Part shown: piece by piece, positions 44,223 through 55,954 of the stretch
Position numbering within the stretch: position 1 is the first letter of the stretch
Layout: each line of letters opens with the position of its first letter
Assembly: GCF_041435115.1 (NCBI RefSeq)
Contig: NZ_CP108046.1
Coordinates: 10,168,001 to 10,232,000 of the forward strand
DNA: 64,000 nucleotides
Source: Streptomyces sp. NBC_00289
GTDB lineage: Bacteria; Actinomycetota; Actinomycetes; Streptomycetales; Streptomycetaceae
Direction of reading: 5' to 3'
Program-made: the position numbers and the translations under genes
The notes under the pieces: model-generated
Databases searched by the model: none
The model's input: only the letters and a program-made list of their open reading frames with translations
Told to the model about the DNA's origin: nothing

Positions 44223-45480
44223 GTAGACTGTCGCGCCTTAATTTCTCTGTGTTGTTGGGTAGAGGTGGCGCAGTTTCACGCGTGCGTCGTCGGTGGTGAA
44301 GTGCCAGTCGACTTGGCGCTGGTTGCTGTTGGTGTACTGCTGCCAGGCGGCGAGTTCGGTGTTGAGCACGGCGAGGTCGTGGATGCGGCGGTCCAGGCAC
44401 TGGCGGGTGAGTGCGGACAACTCGATCTCGGCGATGTTGAGCCAGGAACCGTGTTTGGGTGTGTGGTGGATCTCCAGGCGCTGGGCGAGCGCGAAGGCCC
44501 TCGCCGGGTCGAACGCCTCATAGAGCGAGGCTGTGGTGTGGGTGTTGAGGTTGTCCATGACCAGCACGACCGTGGCGGCGTCGGGGTAGTCCACGGTCAG
44601 CAGGTGCTCGACCTGGTGCGCCCAGTCGACCCTGGTCCGGCGGGACTGCGCGTCCACGCGCCGCCATCCGCGCAGCGGCTCGACCCAGCAGAAGATCGAG
44701 CAGGTCCCCGAGCGGACGTACTCGTTGTCCTCGCGCCGGTCACGGCCCGGCCGTGCGGGAAGCGGATCGCGGACGTGACCGAGCGGCTGGTACGGCTTCT
44801 CATCCATGCACACCACCGGGCGCGCCGGATCGAAGGGTCGGCGGTAGACCGCCAGGACGTCCTCCATCGCCGCGGCGAAAGCCGCATTCGCAGCCGGCGG
44901 GATGGTCCAGCACTTCTTCACATGAGGACGCAATTCCGTTTTTTAACACCCGGCCGATCGTGGAGTGGTCCAGGTCCGGGATGTCCTCGACCAGCGCGAC
45001 GTGCTTCTCCAGCAGGCGCAGCGACCACCTGGCGTGTCCCTTGGGCGGCGTCGAGCAGGCCAGTGCGATCAACCGCGCCTCGACCTCGCCGGTCACTGCG
45101 GAGGGTACCGGCGGGAGTGCGCGTGCCTTCCGGCCGACCGTGGCCCACACATCACCACCGGTCTCCGCGTACCGCTTCGAGATCAGGCGGACCGTATCGC
45201 ACGAGACCCCGACCCGGTCCGCGATCACCACCCGCGGAGCGACCGCGCCGGCCGAGGTGTCCAACGCGAGCAGCACCCGCGCCCGCCTGATCATCGACGC
45301 GCTGCGGACCCCCGTCGTCGTCACGCGCTCCAAAGCCCGACGATCTTCGGCACACAACGCGACCGGATACTTCTTCTGCGAGGACACGGCACCCCTGCCC
45401 GGCCGAACGGAAGCGACAAGTGACGCTCGCTCGGCCAACTCCACCAACCAGGAAGACACTTAGTCGCGACAGCCTACTAG
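44220..45480 (-). mobile_element. IS630-family element C, copy 2 (identical to 24672-25932)
   Basis: 1261 bp, same orientation as copy 1. It is inserted at the TA at the right tip of element B, so the two elements share a CTAG. Confidence 0.85.
44238..45459 (-). CDS. IS630 transposase C, two frames meeting at an A6 run (copy 2)
   Basis: Same two-frame organisation and protein as 24690-25911: helix-turn-helix part in the first frame, D-E-K-P-Y-Q, M-D-N-L-N-T-H and W-L-N-I-A-E-I-E in the second. The TTAAAAAAC junction is conserved. Confidence 0.75.
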
Positions 45481-45808
45481 CCGGTCCGACTGCTGGTGAG
45501 GCTCGGTGGTGCCGTGGCCGCTCGGCCTGTGATGCGAGCAGTCGCGTTCCGGGGCTGCGCCCAGGGCCGCAGGGCGTACTTGTTCTCCGCCTGATCGGGC
45601 GGCCGGTCCGAGGCCCGACGCGCTGGAGACATCCCGGACTTCGCGGAGGGGCCGGGGTGCGCGGCGAGCAGGAAGTCACCGCCCTTCGCGTCCAGCGTGG
45701 CGCCGGACGCGTGGGCGGCTGCGCCGCCGGCCGGAGCGCGTCGGGTGAGGCTCCTGGAACGGCCGGACGACGTAGTGAGACCTTCAACCGCGAGATGCTG
45801 ACGCGCTG
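45481..45808. other. Flank of element C copy 2, no gene recognised
   Basis: About 330 bp without a convincing frame. It ends in sequence reading into an IS200/IS605 tnpA remnant, so it may be the upstream part of that element. Confidence 0.35.
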
Positions 45809-45905
45809 GTAGGCGATCATGCGGGACGTGTGCCAGGCCTTCGGGGCCGAGCTGCGCGAGTTCAATGGCAAAGGCGACCACGTCCACCTGCTCGCGGTCC
45901 CCGTC
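45809..45905 (+). pseudogene. IS200/IS605 TnpA fragment
   Basis: The plus strand reads I-M-R-D-V-C-Q-A-F-G-A-E-L-R-E-F-N-G-K-G-D-H-V-H-L-L-A, which contains the H-U-H motif (H-V-H) of the TnpA tyrosine transposase. The catalytic Tyr region is missing. Confidence 0.7.
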
Positions 45906-46004
45906 CTACTTCCTGGGGTCCTGCAGCGGGGCACCGCTGAGCTGAGGCTGATCCTTTGGAGTGGGCACCCAATGGGTCTTGATGGTCCGGGGAGGGGTGT
46001 CCGG

Positions 46005-46319
46005 GTGGGACGCAAGTCTCCGTATCCGGAGGGGTTCAGGAAGGACGCGGTTGTGCTCTACCGCGCCGCGGCTGGCAAGCGGACGTACGCGGCGGTGGCC
46101 GCGGATCTCGGCATCACCGCGGAGTCGCTGCGGACGTGGGTGCGCAGGGACGAGGCCCAGGCCGTGCCCGGACACCGTGACGCGGGCGGGAGCGTGGCGG
46201 AGGAGCTGGCCCGGTTGCGGGCGGAGAACGCCCGGCTGCTCAAGGCCGAGAAGGAGTGGCATCTGGAGCGCGGGATCCTGCGCCGGGCAGCCGCCTATTT
46301 CGCTCGGGAGGTGAAGTGA
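46005..46319 (+). CDS. IS3 orfA, intact
   Basis: 104 residues from GTG 46005: S-P-Y-P-E-G-F-R-K-D-A-V-V-L-Y, helix-turn-helix T-Y-A-A-V-A-A-D-L-G-I-T-A-E-S-L-R-T-W-V-R and leucine zipper L-A-R-L-R-A-E-N-A-R-L-L-K-A-E-K-E-W. The stop overlaps the orfB GTG (46316), the usual coupling or frameshift site. orfB itself is broken, so the element is not autonomous. Confidence 0.75.
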   Translation: MGRKSPYPEGFRKDAVVLYRAAAGKRTYAAVAADLGITAESLRTWVRRDEAQAVPGHRDAGGSVAEELARLRAENARLLKAEKEWHLERGILRRAAAYFAREVK

Positions 46320-47221
46320 GCCCCCACCGCTGGGACTTCATCTCCGACAACCGTGCCGGCTTCGGCGTCAAGCGGATCTGCCGCGTCCTTGGAGTATCCC
46401 GCGCCGGCTACTACCGGCACCTGGCGGCCGGGCAGGCCCGCGCCGAGCGCCAGGCCGAGGAGAAACGGACCGTGAGCGAGATCCGCGCTGTCCACGCCGG
46501 GCACCAAGGCGCCTACGGCGCCCCACGTGTCCATGCCGAGCTGCGTGCGAGGGGACGGAAGATCAACCGCAAGCGCGTGACCCGGCTGATGCGGATCAAC
46601 CACATCGTCGGCCGACACCTGCGAAAGAAGAAGCGGACGACGATCGCGAACAGGACCGCGCCGCCCGCGCCGGACCTGGTGATGCGCGACGTGACCGCGG
46701 ACACGCTGAATACCCGGTGGTGCGGCGACATCACTTACACAGCCGTTGGCGCGACATGGCTCTACCGCGCCACGGTGATCGACATCTGCTCGAGGAAGGT
46801 GGTGGACTGGTCGATCGCGGACCACCTGCGCACCTCGCTGGTCACCGACGCGATCGCCGGCCCCGCAAAGTCCTGGGTTGGCGGACGCCGGCCGAGGTCT
46901 TCGAAGAACAGCTACGCTCGCTGCAACAGCCCGGTGTTGCAACGACTGGTTGAACTCGCCCAATACAGTGCGGCCGCCTTCGCCGGGGTGTGCGGCCGGC
47001 ACGGCATCCGGCGCAGCATCGGCCGGGTCGGCTCAAGCTATGACACCGCCCTCACCGAGTCGTTCTTCCAAGGCCTCAAGCGCGAGCTGCTCCACGGGAG
47101 GCACTGGCCCCGAAGGCGCAGACACGGCTCGAGCTGTTCCGCTGGCTGTCGTACTACCACCAGCGCCGACGGCACTCCGCCCTCGGCTACCTCACACCAG
47201 CCGAGTCCGAACAGCAACTGA
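46316..47221 (+). pseudogene. IS3 orfB carrying an IS30 scar, frameshifted
   Basis: The frame gives R-V-L-G-V-S-R-A-G-Y-Y-R-H-L, G-A-Y-G-A-P-R-V-H-A-E-L-R, W-C-G-D-I-T-Y-T-A-V (first Asp) and V-I-D-I-C-S-R-K-V-V-D-W. Near 46858-46970 it is replaced by IS30 tail sequence (see next entry), so the second Asp region is gone. It resumes L-A-Q-Y-S-A-A-A-F-A, S-S-Y-D-T-A-L-T-E-S-F-F-Q-G-L-K (Glu). A frameshift near 47110 precedes the tail L-S-Y-Y-H-Q-R-R-R-H-S-A-L-G-Y-L. Confidence 0.75.
46858..46970 (+). mobile_element. IS30 right-end scar inside IS3 orfB
   Basis: One frame reads R-K-V-L-G-W-R-T-P-A-E-V-F-E-E-Q-L-R-S-L-Q-Q-P-G-V-A-T-T-G, the C-terminus of the IS30 transposase type seen at 19.6 kb. 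It is followed by the IS30 end sequence (complement of TTCAACCAGTCGTTGCAACA). Only the last ~110 bp of the element remain. Confidence 0.7.
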
Positions 47222-48157
47222 TCACATCACATACGCTGTCACTCGCCGTATGAAACCCGGTGTCCACTCCCGGGGAACCAACCTCAGTCCCGGCACGGTG
47301 GCGGCCTTGAGCCGGCGGATCTCGTCACGGCCGTGCGCGGTGGCCCGGGTACGGTCCAGCAGCGGAACCTCCTTCCACGGCAGGTTCTTCACCAGCGCGT
47401 GCAGGCTCGGATGGTTGCCCTTGAGTACGGCGATGTAGTGCGCTCCCTTCTCCTCGGCCAGGAACTTCGCGTGGTCGGTCTGGGGCAGCAGCGCGTCGAA
47501 GGTCACCACCGCGCCGGTCAGGTCCAGCGGGTTCAGCAGGGGCCGGAACGCGGTGATCTCGTTGCTCTTGGCGTGGACCTTACGCTGGGCCAGCACGATG
47601 CTGTCGTCACGCAGAGCGGAGATCAGGTGGACGCAGCGGCCGTTGGCGCGAATGGCTCCGCGCAGGGACTTGCCGTCCACCGCAACCTGCCCGCGCCGGA
47701 CTGTCCGGTGGGTGTCTGTCCTGGCCGCGGCGCGGGAGGCGGCGGCACGACCGGTGAGCCAGCCGCCGATCGCCGCGTCGAACGCGTCGCCGTCGATGCG
47801 CTGCAGTACCCGGCGCACGGTGGCTTCGCTGGGCGCCCGGCAAGGTCGGTCCGGATCACGCAGCGCGGCCCCGCAGCACAACAGCAGCCGGTCACAGGCA
47901 TCGGCAGCCCACTCCGCGATCGCGGTGAGGGACTTCGCTCCGGCCAGGACCGCGCAGGCGGCGACCGCCAGGACATACGGCAGCGGGTGACAACGGCCCG
48001 GGCGGCGGCGCGGGTCGGGCAAGCGAGACAGCCGGGCCAGAAGGGCGGGCAGTTCGTCGGGGGAGGCCGGATTGCAGCCCGCGAGTTGGCCCAGCCCGAC
48101 GGGGATGAGCGATGCTGGCGCAGCAGGCACGATGATCACCGGAAGCCGTGCCTGCAC
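47222..48157 (-). pseudogene. ISAs1-family transposase lacking its C-terminus
   Basis: 311 residues in one frame: L-P-D-P-R-R-R-P-G-R-C-H-P-L-P-Y-V-L-A-V-A-A-C-A-V-L-A-G (DDE_Tnp_1-associated domain), V-A-V-D-G-K-S-L-R-G-A (first Asp), V-V-T-F-D-A-L-L-P-Q-T (second Asp), E-K-G-A-H-Y-I-A-V-L-K-G-N-H-P and G-R-D-E-I-R-R-L-K. It ends before the W-x-x-E-N motif, about 80 residues short, because it abuts the IS3 element. Confidence 0.75.
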
Positions 48158-48393
48158 GCGTATCGGCCGCCCGCCATCAACTGCCCACTTGGGGCATCAG
48201 GTCCATACCCCCGGCTCTGGCGCCAACCGCGAGAACGACGGAGCCCTGGAAGAGGTGCAGGGGTGACGCTGTCGATCCCGGGCGAGAACCTCCGGGGTGA
48301 GAACAGGCGGCGCAAGAAGATATTGGCCCCGCTGGAGTGGTTCGGTCGGGTCGGCTCGACCGCCAGGCGGGCACACTTCTTGACTGGGTTTCG

Positions 48394-48642
48394 TCAGTCC
48401 TGCGCGTCATCGTCTCGCAAGCGGCAGAGCAGGGTGAACTCATCACCGGTCGGTGCGATCCGCGGGGTCACGGCCTCACTCAGGAGGTTTCCCTCCACGA
48501 CGACGTACTCCTCTGCTTCTCCGGGCTCGTACTCGGCGAAGAGAACCAGCGGGGTTTCGTCGGGAATGTCGGCCAGTGCCCGCCTCAGCCGGTCGACGGT
48601 CCATGCCTCTCCTTCAAACGAGGGGGATCCGCCTGAGTGCAT
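48394..48642 (-). CDS. Small conserved actinobacterial protein (DUF6225-like), 82 aa
   Basis: The start chosen is the ATG complementary to 48640-48642, with GAGGAC 5-7 nt upstream. The frame extends 10 codons further without a ribosome-binding site. The protein reads H-S-G-G-S-P-S-F-E-G-E-A-W-T-V-D-R-L-R-R-A-L-A-D-I-P-D-E-T-P-L-V, then a glutamate-rich strand (E-Y-E-P-G-E-A-E-E-Y-V-V-V) and ends L-L-C-R-L-R-D-D-D. It is acidic, cytosolic and without catalytic motifs. I recall similar small Streptomyces proteins annotated DUF6225. Function unknown. Confidence 0.55.
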   Translation of the reverse strand: MHSGGSPSFEGEAWTVDRLRRALADIPDETPLVLFAEYEPGEAEEYVVVEGNLLSEAVTPRIAPTGDEFTLLCRLRDDDAQD

Positions 48643-48765
48643 ATCTGTCCTCGTCGATATTGGGCTCGGCACGTGGGGCGAAACTGTATTCGATCAGCGC
48701 CACAGACGCGACAATGATCGCGGTCAGGCGTTTTGGTTCGCCTTACGGACGGGGTCGGACGAGCT

Positions 48766-51200
48766 TCAAGAAACTTTGCTGCTGCGTGCGGTCGGCTTGG
48801 CTGTCGCGGTGGAGGGGCGCAGGAGTGCTGCGGCTAGGGCGGTGGCGGTTGCTGGTCCCGGGCCGTGGTGGGGGTGGGCCTGGGCGAGTGGGGGCATCTG
48901 GGACTCGGCGCGTTCGCTGGGGGTTCGTTCGAGTACGGTCGTGCCGGTCTCGGCTTCCAGTACCGGGGTGTATCCGGCGGTGCGCAGTGCGATGAGTGTG
49001 TCCTTGGGGGTGCGGTGCTGATCAGTACGGTGGGGGCAATCTTGCGCAGGCCGAGTTTTGTGAGGGAGCGGGTGGCGGCGACCTCGGTGATGAGGTGTTC
49101 GTCGTCGCTTCGGATGCAGCAGGCCGAGCGGACCACGCGTAGGCGGCCGTGGGTGCGGGCGACGTCCTTGATGGTGTAGGTCAGTGGCTGGGGCAGTTCG
49201 GTGCCGCCTTCGCTGACCGCCCTCAGGCGTTCGAGCACGGTGGCGGCGTCCAGTCCGGTGTCGAAGGCTCGGCGTAGTGAGCCGGGGGTGATCCGCCAGA
49301 CGATGGCGTGTCCTTCGGATTCGCGGTCGGCGACAGTGGTGAGGAGGTCGCTGAGGTCGGGGGCGGCGGCGCCGGTGACGGTGGCGGTCAGGTCGGCCTG
49401 GAAACGGGCGGTGGTGCGCGGGGCGGGCAGCATCGCATCGAGTGCTGCCCGCAAGTGGGTGGTGGCGTCGGCGAGTCGGGGGTGGTCGGCCAGGTCGGGG
49501 CCTGCGCCGGGAACGGCCGGGAAGTAGCGCTCGGCCCCGGCGCACAGCAGGGCGTGCAGGGCGTGGCCGGCGGTGGTGAGGGCGCCGTGGGCGGTGACGC
49601 CGAGGAGTTCGGCCTCGGCGAGGGTGGCCGTCGCGCGCGCACGGAGGTCGTCTGTGTCCAGGAATTCGGTGAGCGCGGGGCGGAACCAGGCCGCGCAAGT
49701 GAGCAGTTCGTCGAGTGAGCCGGGGGCCATGGCATGCCCGGTGGGGAGGGTGGTCAGTGCGTCGAGGATGCCTCGGCGCAGCACGGTGGCCATCGGGTCG
49801 GTGGGTGAGACCAGCGCGACGGGGCTCTGGTCGTCGTCGGCGGGCCAGTAGGTGAAGATCTCAGGTACCACGCCCCAGGTGGCCAGCAGCGGCACAAGGC
49901 GGCGGGCGGGAGTTGCGGTGATCCAGGTGTCGTAGCCGAGAGTGGGCAGTAGGCGTGCCGACGCCTGGGGAACCGGGGTGCGGCTGCGGCGTCGGCCACG
50001 CGGTGCGGGCAGGTTCATAGGTTCCTGGTGGGGCCGGAGCAGGTCGGCGTTGGCGGCCAGGTCGAGCCACAGACGGGCCTGTTCCTCGCTGATCGAGGCG
50101 TCCTTGGCGACCCGTTTGGTGTCGCGGACAGCGATGCCGCCCGCTTTGCGGATCGCGAGCGGCTGAGCGGCCACCGTGCGCAGGACGAGTTCGGCATGCC
50201 AGGCAGCAGAGGCAGCCGCTGCCTGGGCCTGGCCATCGGCGCTGGCGGGTATCGGCTCCGTCCGGGTGAGGACCGGCGGCGTGAGGTGCACAGCGGGAGT
50301 GGTGTCATCGCGCAGGGCGTGGGCGATCTCGTAAGGGAGTTCGGCGAGGTCCTGGCCTGCGGGCAGTACCATGCCGCGTCCGGCCAGCCAGTCGGTCCCC
50401 GGATCGCCGGAACCACCGGGGCGCAACGTGAACTTGCTGTTCGAGCCGGCGTAGTAGCCGTAGCGCGTCACGAAACAATGGGTGCGCAGCAGTGGCGGCC
50501 CGGGCACCAGTTCGTCGAGCAGGTCACGGGCCGCGGGCGGGGCCTGAGCGGCCAGCTTGCGCACGTTGCCCGCGTCCTGGAGGAATGCGACGATCTTCTG
50601 CTGGGAGGCGTCGCGTGTGGTGCCCCTGCCCAGTCCCAGCCGGTCGGTGATTGCATGCACCTCGGGGGCGTTGAAGGCGTCGGTAAGCAGCACATCGAGG
50701 GGGCGGCCGTAGTGCTGGAGGGCGGCCGAGCCGCGGTGCAGCAGTGCCGGGACGATGATCTTGTCCGTGTGCGGGGGCAGGACCAGCGCCTGCTCAGCCA
50801 GGCGTTCCAGTGCTTCCTCAACGGCGGCCCGCGCCGCCTTGCCGGGTGCGAGCTTGTCCAGGACCACGGCGCGTGAGATGGCACGACTCGCCGGTTCAAG
50901 TACGGGGTCCTGCCTGGGCGTCCAGGACTGGGCAGGCGGGATCTGCCGCGGGAGGGGCCCGTGCTCGGCATCAGCGAGCTGGGCGATGGCGGTCAGCAGC
51001 CGCAGATCACCGGCGTGCAGCGAGCCGAGAGCGCGGCTGACGGACGCATCGGACAGCAGGTGGTCGGCGAGCTGGTCCAAAGTGCGTGGGCCCTGCCCGT
51101 ATCCGGCGGCCTGCGGCAGCGACCTCAGCTCCAGCAGCGCGGTCAGCTGCGCGAGGGTACGCCCGGCAAGCCAGTTCTTCAGGGCAGTTGTGCTCTTCAC
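48766..51200 (-). pseudogene. Helicase-associated (Helicase_C_3-type) protein, frameshift near 3' end
   Basis: GTG (complement of 51198-51200) starts K-S-T-T-A-L-K-N-W-L-A-G-R-T-L-A-Q-L-T-A-L-L-E-L-R, the N-terminus typical of large Streptomyces helicase-associated proteins. About 730 residues follow in one frame to L-G-L-R-K-I-A-P-T-V-L-I-S-T-A. There a run of five C (complement of 49006-49010) is one base short of the expected six. In the next frame the family ending continues K-D-T-L-I-A-L-R-T-A-G-Y-T-P-V-L-E-A-E-T-G to a stop at 48766. The C-terminal domain resembles the XPB-associated Helicase_C_3 fold. There is no helicase motif of its own. A sequencing error in the homopolymer is as likely as a real mutation. 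Confidence 0.7.
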
Positions 51201-51412
51201 CCCACCGATCGTAGGGGACAGCCGGTCACCAGTATCCCAGTCCCTTGCCCGCCTTCTGCATCGGCGGCGATGCCGTCGGGTTGCGTCCAGAGAAGTGGTG
51301 TACGGGTTCGACCTGGTCCGGGGGTTTGCTCCGGCATCGGGATGGTGCCCGTATAGATGAACGGCCACCGGCTGATCTTCGAAGTGTCGCAGCCTCGAAG
51401 GAGATCAGCACG

Positions 51413-52343
51413 ATGACCGCACCTGACAGTGTGCCCCTGCACGCCCTCGCCGAGGACAATCTCGCCGCGGCGAGCCCCGATCTGCTGCGCGCGATGGTCA
51501 AGACGTTCACTGACGCGCTCATGTCCGCCGAGGCCGATGCCCTCTGCAACGCCGAATACGGGCAGGTCAGCGACGAACGCGTCAACCACCGCAACGGATA
51601 TCACCCGCGCGAGTGGGACACCCGCGCCGGCACCGTCGAACTCGCCATCCCCAAGCTCAGGTCCGGGAGCTACTTCCCGCACTGGCTGCTGGAGCGACGT
51701 CGGCGGGCTGAGCAAGCCCTGATCTCAGTGGTCGCCACCGCCTACCTGCTCGGTGTCCGTACGCGCCGGGTCGAGAAACTCGCCGAGCCCCTCGGCGTCA
51801 CCCAACTGTCGAGTCCCAGGTCAGTACGATGGCCAAGCACCTGGACGAACAGGTCGCCGCATTCCGCAACCGACCCCTGGACCAAGGCCCTTACGCATTC
51901 GTCTGGGTCGACGCCCTGACCCAGAAGGTCCGCGAGGGCGGCCGCATCATCAACGCCACGCGCTGATCGCGGTCGGCGTGAACGCCGACGGCCACCGCGA
52001 GATCCTCGGCATCGACGTCGCCTCCAGCGAGGACGGCGCCGGCTGGCTCGCCTCCTGCGCTCATTGATCGCCCGCGGCTTGTCCGGCGTCCAGCTCGTCA
52101 TCTCCGACGCACACACCGGACTGGTGGCCGCCATCGGTGCGGTTCTGCCCGTCTCATCGTGGCAACGCTGCCGAACTCACTACGCCCGAAACTTGCTGAG
52201 CCAGGTTCCGAAATCGGCCCAACCCTGGGCCGCGACGCTCCTGCGGACGGTCTTCGAACAGCCCGACACCGACGCGGTGAAAGCCCAGATACGGTACGTC
52301 CTGGACGCGCTGGAGGCCAAGCTTCCCAAGGCTGCCGCCCACG
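51413..52343 (+). pseudogene. IS256-family transposase, frameshifted, C-terminus missing
   Basis: ATG 51413 leads M-T-A-P-D-S-V-P-L-H-A-L-A-E-D-N-L, then N-H-R-N-G-Y-H-P-R-E-W-D-T-R-A-G-T-V-E-L-A-I-P-K-L-R. It shifts near 51800 to D-Q-G-P-Y-A-F-V-W-V-D-A-L-T-Q-K-V-R-E-G-G (first Asp), shifts again, and shows V-I-S-D-A-H-T-G-L-V-A-A-I (second Asp) and W-Q-R-C-R-T-H-Y-A-R-N-L-L. The Glu region is lost at the junction with IS1634 near 52344. Confidence 0.75.
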
Positions 52344-52344
52344 G

Positions 52345-52715
52345 GTCCAGTCCCGCATCTCGTCCTTGACCTGCCTAATCAGCGCCGAATCGGCAGTGTT
52401 CCCTGCCAGCACCACACCCTGACCGGGATCCCGTCCCGCGTGACGGCCATCCCGATCTGCGGCAGATCGTCGCGCGAGTCCTTCGACTTGCCCCACGTCC
52501 GGAACCCGGCCGGTCACGCCGTCGCCGTCGTGTTCGGGGAGCGGGCGGCCCGCCGCGTCCCGGGTGATGGGGGTGTCGGCGTCCTCGACTTCGAAGTAGG
52601 TGGAGGTGGTGTCGAAGAATAGCAGGCTGACTTCGAGGTTCAGCAGGTTCGCGGCGGAGTCGAAGACCTGCTGCTCGAGCCGTTCTCGTATCTCGTGCAG
52701 CCAGTCCATCGTCCG
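52345..52715 (-). pseudogene. IS1634-family transposase fragment
   Basis: The minus strand reads L-L-N-L-E-V-S-L-L-F-F-D-T-T-S-T-Y-F-E-V-E-D (first Asp) and, after a frame change, R-V-W-C-W-P-G-N-T-A-D-S-A-L-I-R-Q-V-K-D-E-M-R-D-W. Both are typical of IS1634. Only the central part is present. Confidence 0.7.
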
Positions 52716-53316
52716 GTGTCGAGCTGAGCGTGCGCCGTCTGTACTGCGAGAACAGCGCCTGCGCAAAGGTGACGTTCGCCGAGCAGGCACCGGGTTTGAC
52801 CGTGCGTTATCAACGCCGCACGCCGCTGCTGCAGCAGGTGGTCGAGGCAGCGGGGGCGCTGCTGGCGGGCCGGGGTGGCGCCCGGATGCTGCAGGTCCTG
52901 AACGTCACGCTCTCGCGGTGTACCGTCTTGTCGGAGCTGATGCGGATGCCGCTGCCGCCCCTGATCACTCCGCGGGTTCTGGGCGTGGACGACTTCGCCC
53001 TCTACGGCGACACCTACGGAACCCTGCTGGTCGATGCCATCACCCGTCTGCCCCTCACGCTCTGGGAGGGCCGGGATGCCGAACAGCTCAGCCGCTGGCT
53101 GCGTGAGCATCCCAGCGTCGAGATCGTCTGCTGTGACGGTTCGCTGACCTACCGGCAGGGCATCGCCGCCGGCGTCCCCGGGGCCGTGCAGGTCAGCGAT
53201 CGCTTCCACCTGTGGCAGGGGCTGTCCCGTCGCGTTCAGGACATCGCTGTCGCCCACCGGGGCTGCCTGCCCGCAGCCCTCCCGCCGTCCGAAGAGGCCG
53301 CTTTGGCGCCGGCCGA
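52716..53316 (+). pseudogene. ISL3-family transposase D, segment 1 (before IS1182)
   Basis: The frame reads R-R-L-Y-C-E-N-S-A-C-A-K-V-T-F-A-E-Q-A-P-G-L-T-V-R-Y-Q-R-R-T, R-V-L-G-V-D-D-F-A-L-Y-G-D-T-Y-G-T (first Asp) and Q-V-S-D-R-F-H-L-W-Q (second Asp region). The first ~60 residues were lost at the IS1634 junction. It continues without interruption to A-L-A-P-A-E, where IS1182 is inserted. The gene resumes at 55187. Confidence 0.75.
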
Positions 53317-53406
53317 GACTCTGCTGCGCAATTTGCTGCGAAGAGTGGCGTGTTGACGAGGTGATCGTGCCCGTGGCCGCTTTCCTGCCGTGCGGCTGCG
53401 GGGGAG

Positions 53407-55155
<1,749 letters not shown>

Positions 55156-55186
55156 ACCTCACCAATTGCGCAGCAGAGTCGGCCGA

Positions 55187-55954
55187 GGCAACCACCACCG
55201 AGGACACCGCGGCGGACACACGAGCAGGGCAACATGCCAAGAGGCTGTTCCAGGCCGTGCACACCCTGACCGGATCCGGCCGGCTACAGCGCCGTGGCGG
55301 CCTGGTCCGCCGGACCGTGGGCAAGTATGCCCGCGCCCGCACCTGGCAGGAGATCGTGCGCCGCCCACCCCGCAAGCCCTCCGCCCTGGATCCCTACCGC
55401 GACTACCTGCAGCAACGCTGGGACGAGGGCGAACACAATGCGATGGTCCTCCATCAGGAACTCCGCACCAAGGGCTACCTCGGGCACCACCAGCGCGTGA
55501 AGGTGGCCATCGCGCCCCTGCGACGCGGGCTGCCGCTGGACCAGCCCCGCGAGCGCCCGCCGTCCCCACGCGAGACCGCCCGCTGGATCGCCACCCACCC
55601 GGACCGCCGCGGCCTCCACGTCACCCACCGCCTGCACCGGCTCCTCGAGCACTGTCCGGAACTCAAGCACGCCCACGACCTGTTCCGCCGGTTCGCCGCC
55701 ATGCTCGCCAACCGCGACGCCGCACCCCTGCCGTCCTGGCTCGACGAGCTCTCCCACAGCGGACTGCCGCCACTTTCCGGTATCGCCGGAGCCCTGCGCG
55801 AAGACCAGCACGCCGTCGCCCAGGGGATCTCCACCACCTACGACTCTGGCGTCAACGAAGGCCGCATCACCGACGTCAAACTCCAGAAACGCCTGATGGC
55901 AGGACGCGCCGGCGTTCCGCTCCTGCGCCACCGCGTCGTCCTGATCGCCCACCC
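55187..55954 (+). pseudogene. ISL3-family transposase D, segment 2 (between IS1182 and ISAs1)
   Basis: It resumes A-T-T-T-E-D-T-A-A-D-T-R-A-G-Q-H-A-K-R-L-F-Q-A-V-H, then D-P-Y-R-D-Y-L-Q-Q-R-W-D-E-G and D-S-G-V-N-E-G-R-I-T-D-V-K-L-Q-K-R-L-M (catalytic Glu). It reaches R-H-R-V-V-L-I-A-H, where ISAs1 begins at 55955. The final codons are at 57081-57134. Confidence 0.75.

Noticed and set aside
44265..45290. 341-codon plus-strand frame over IS630 element C (and its twin at 24642-25742).
   Set aside because: The opposite strand carries clear transposase motifs in two frames, and this frame has none.
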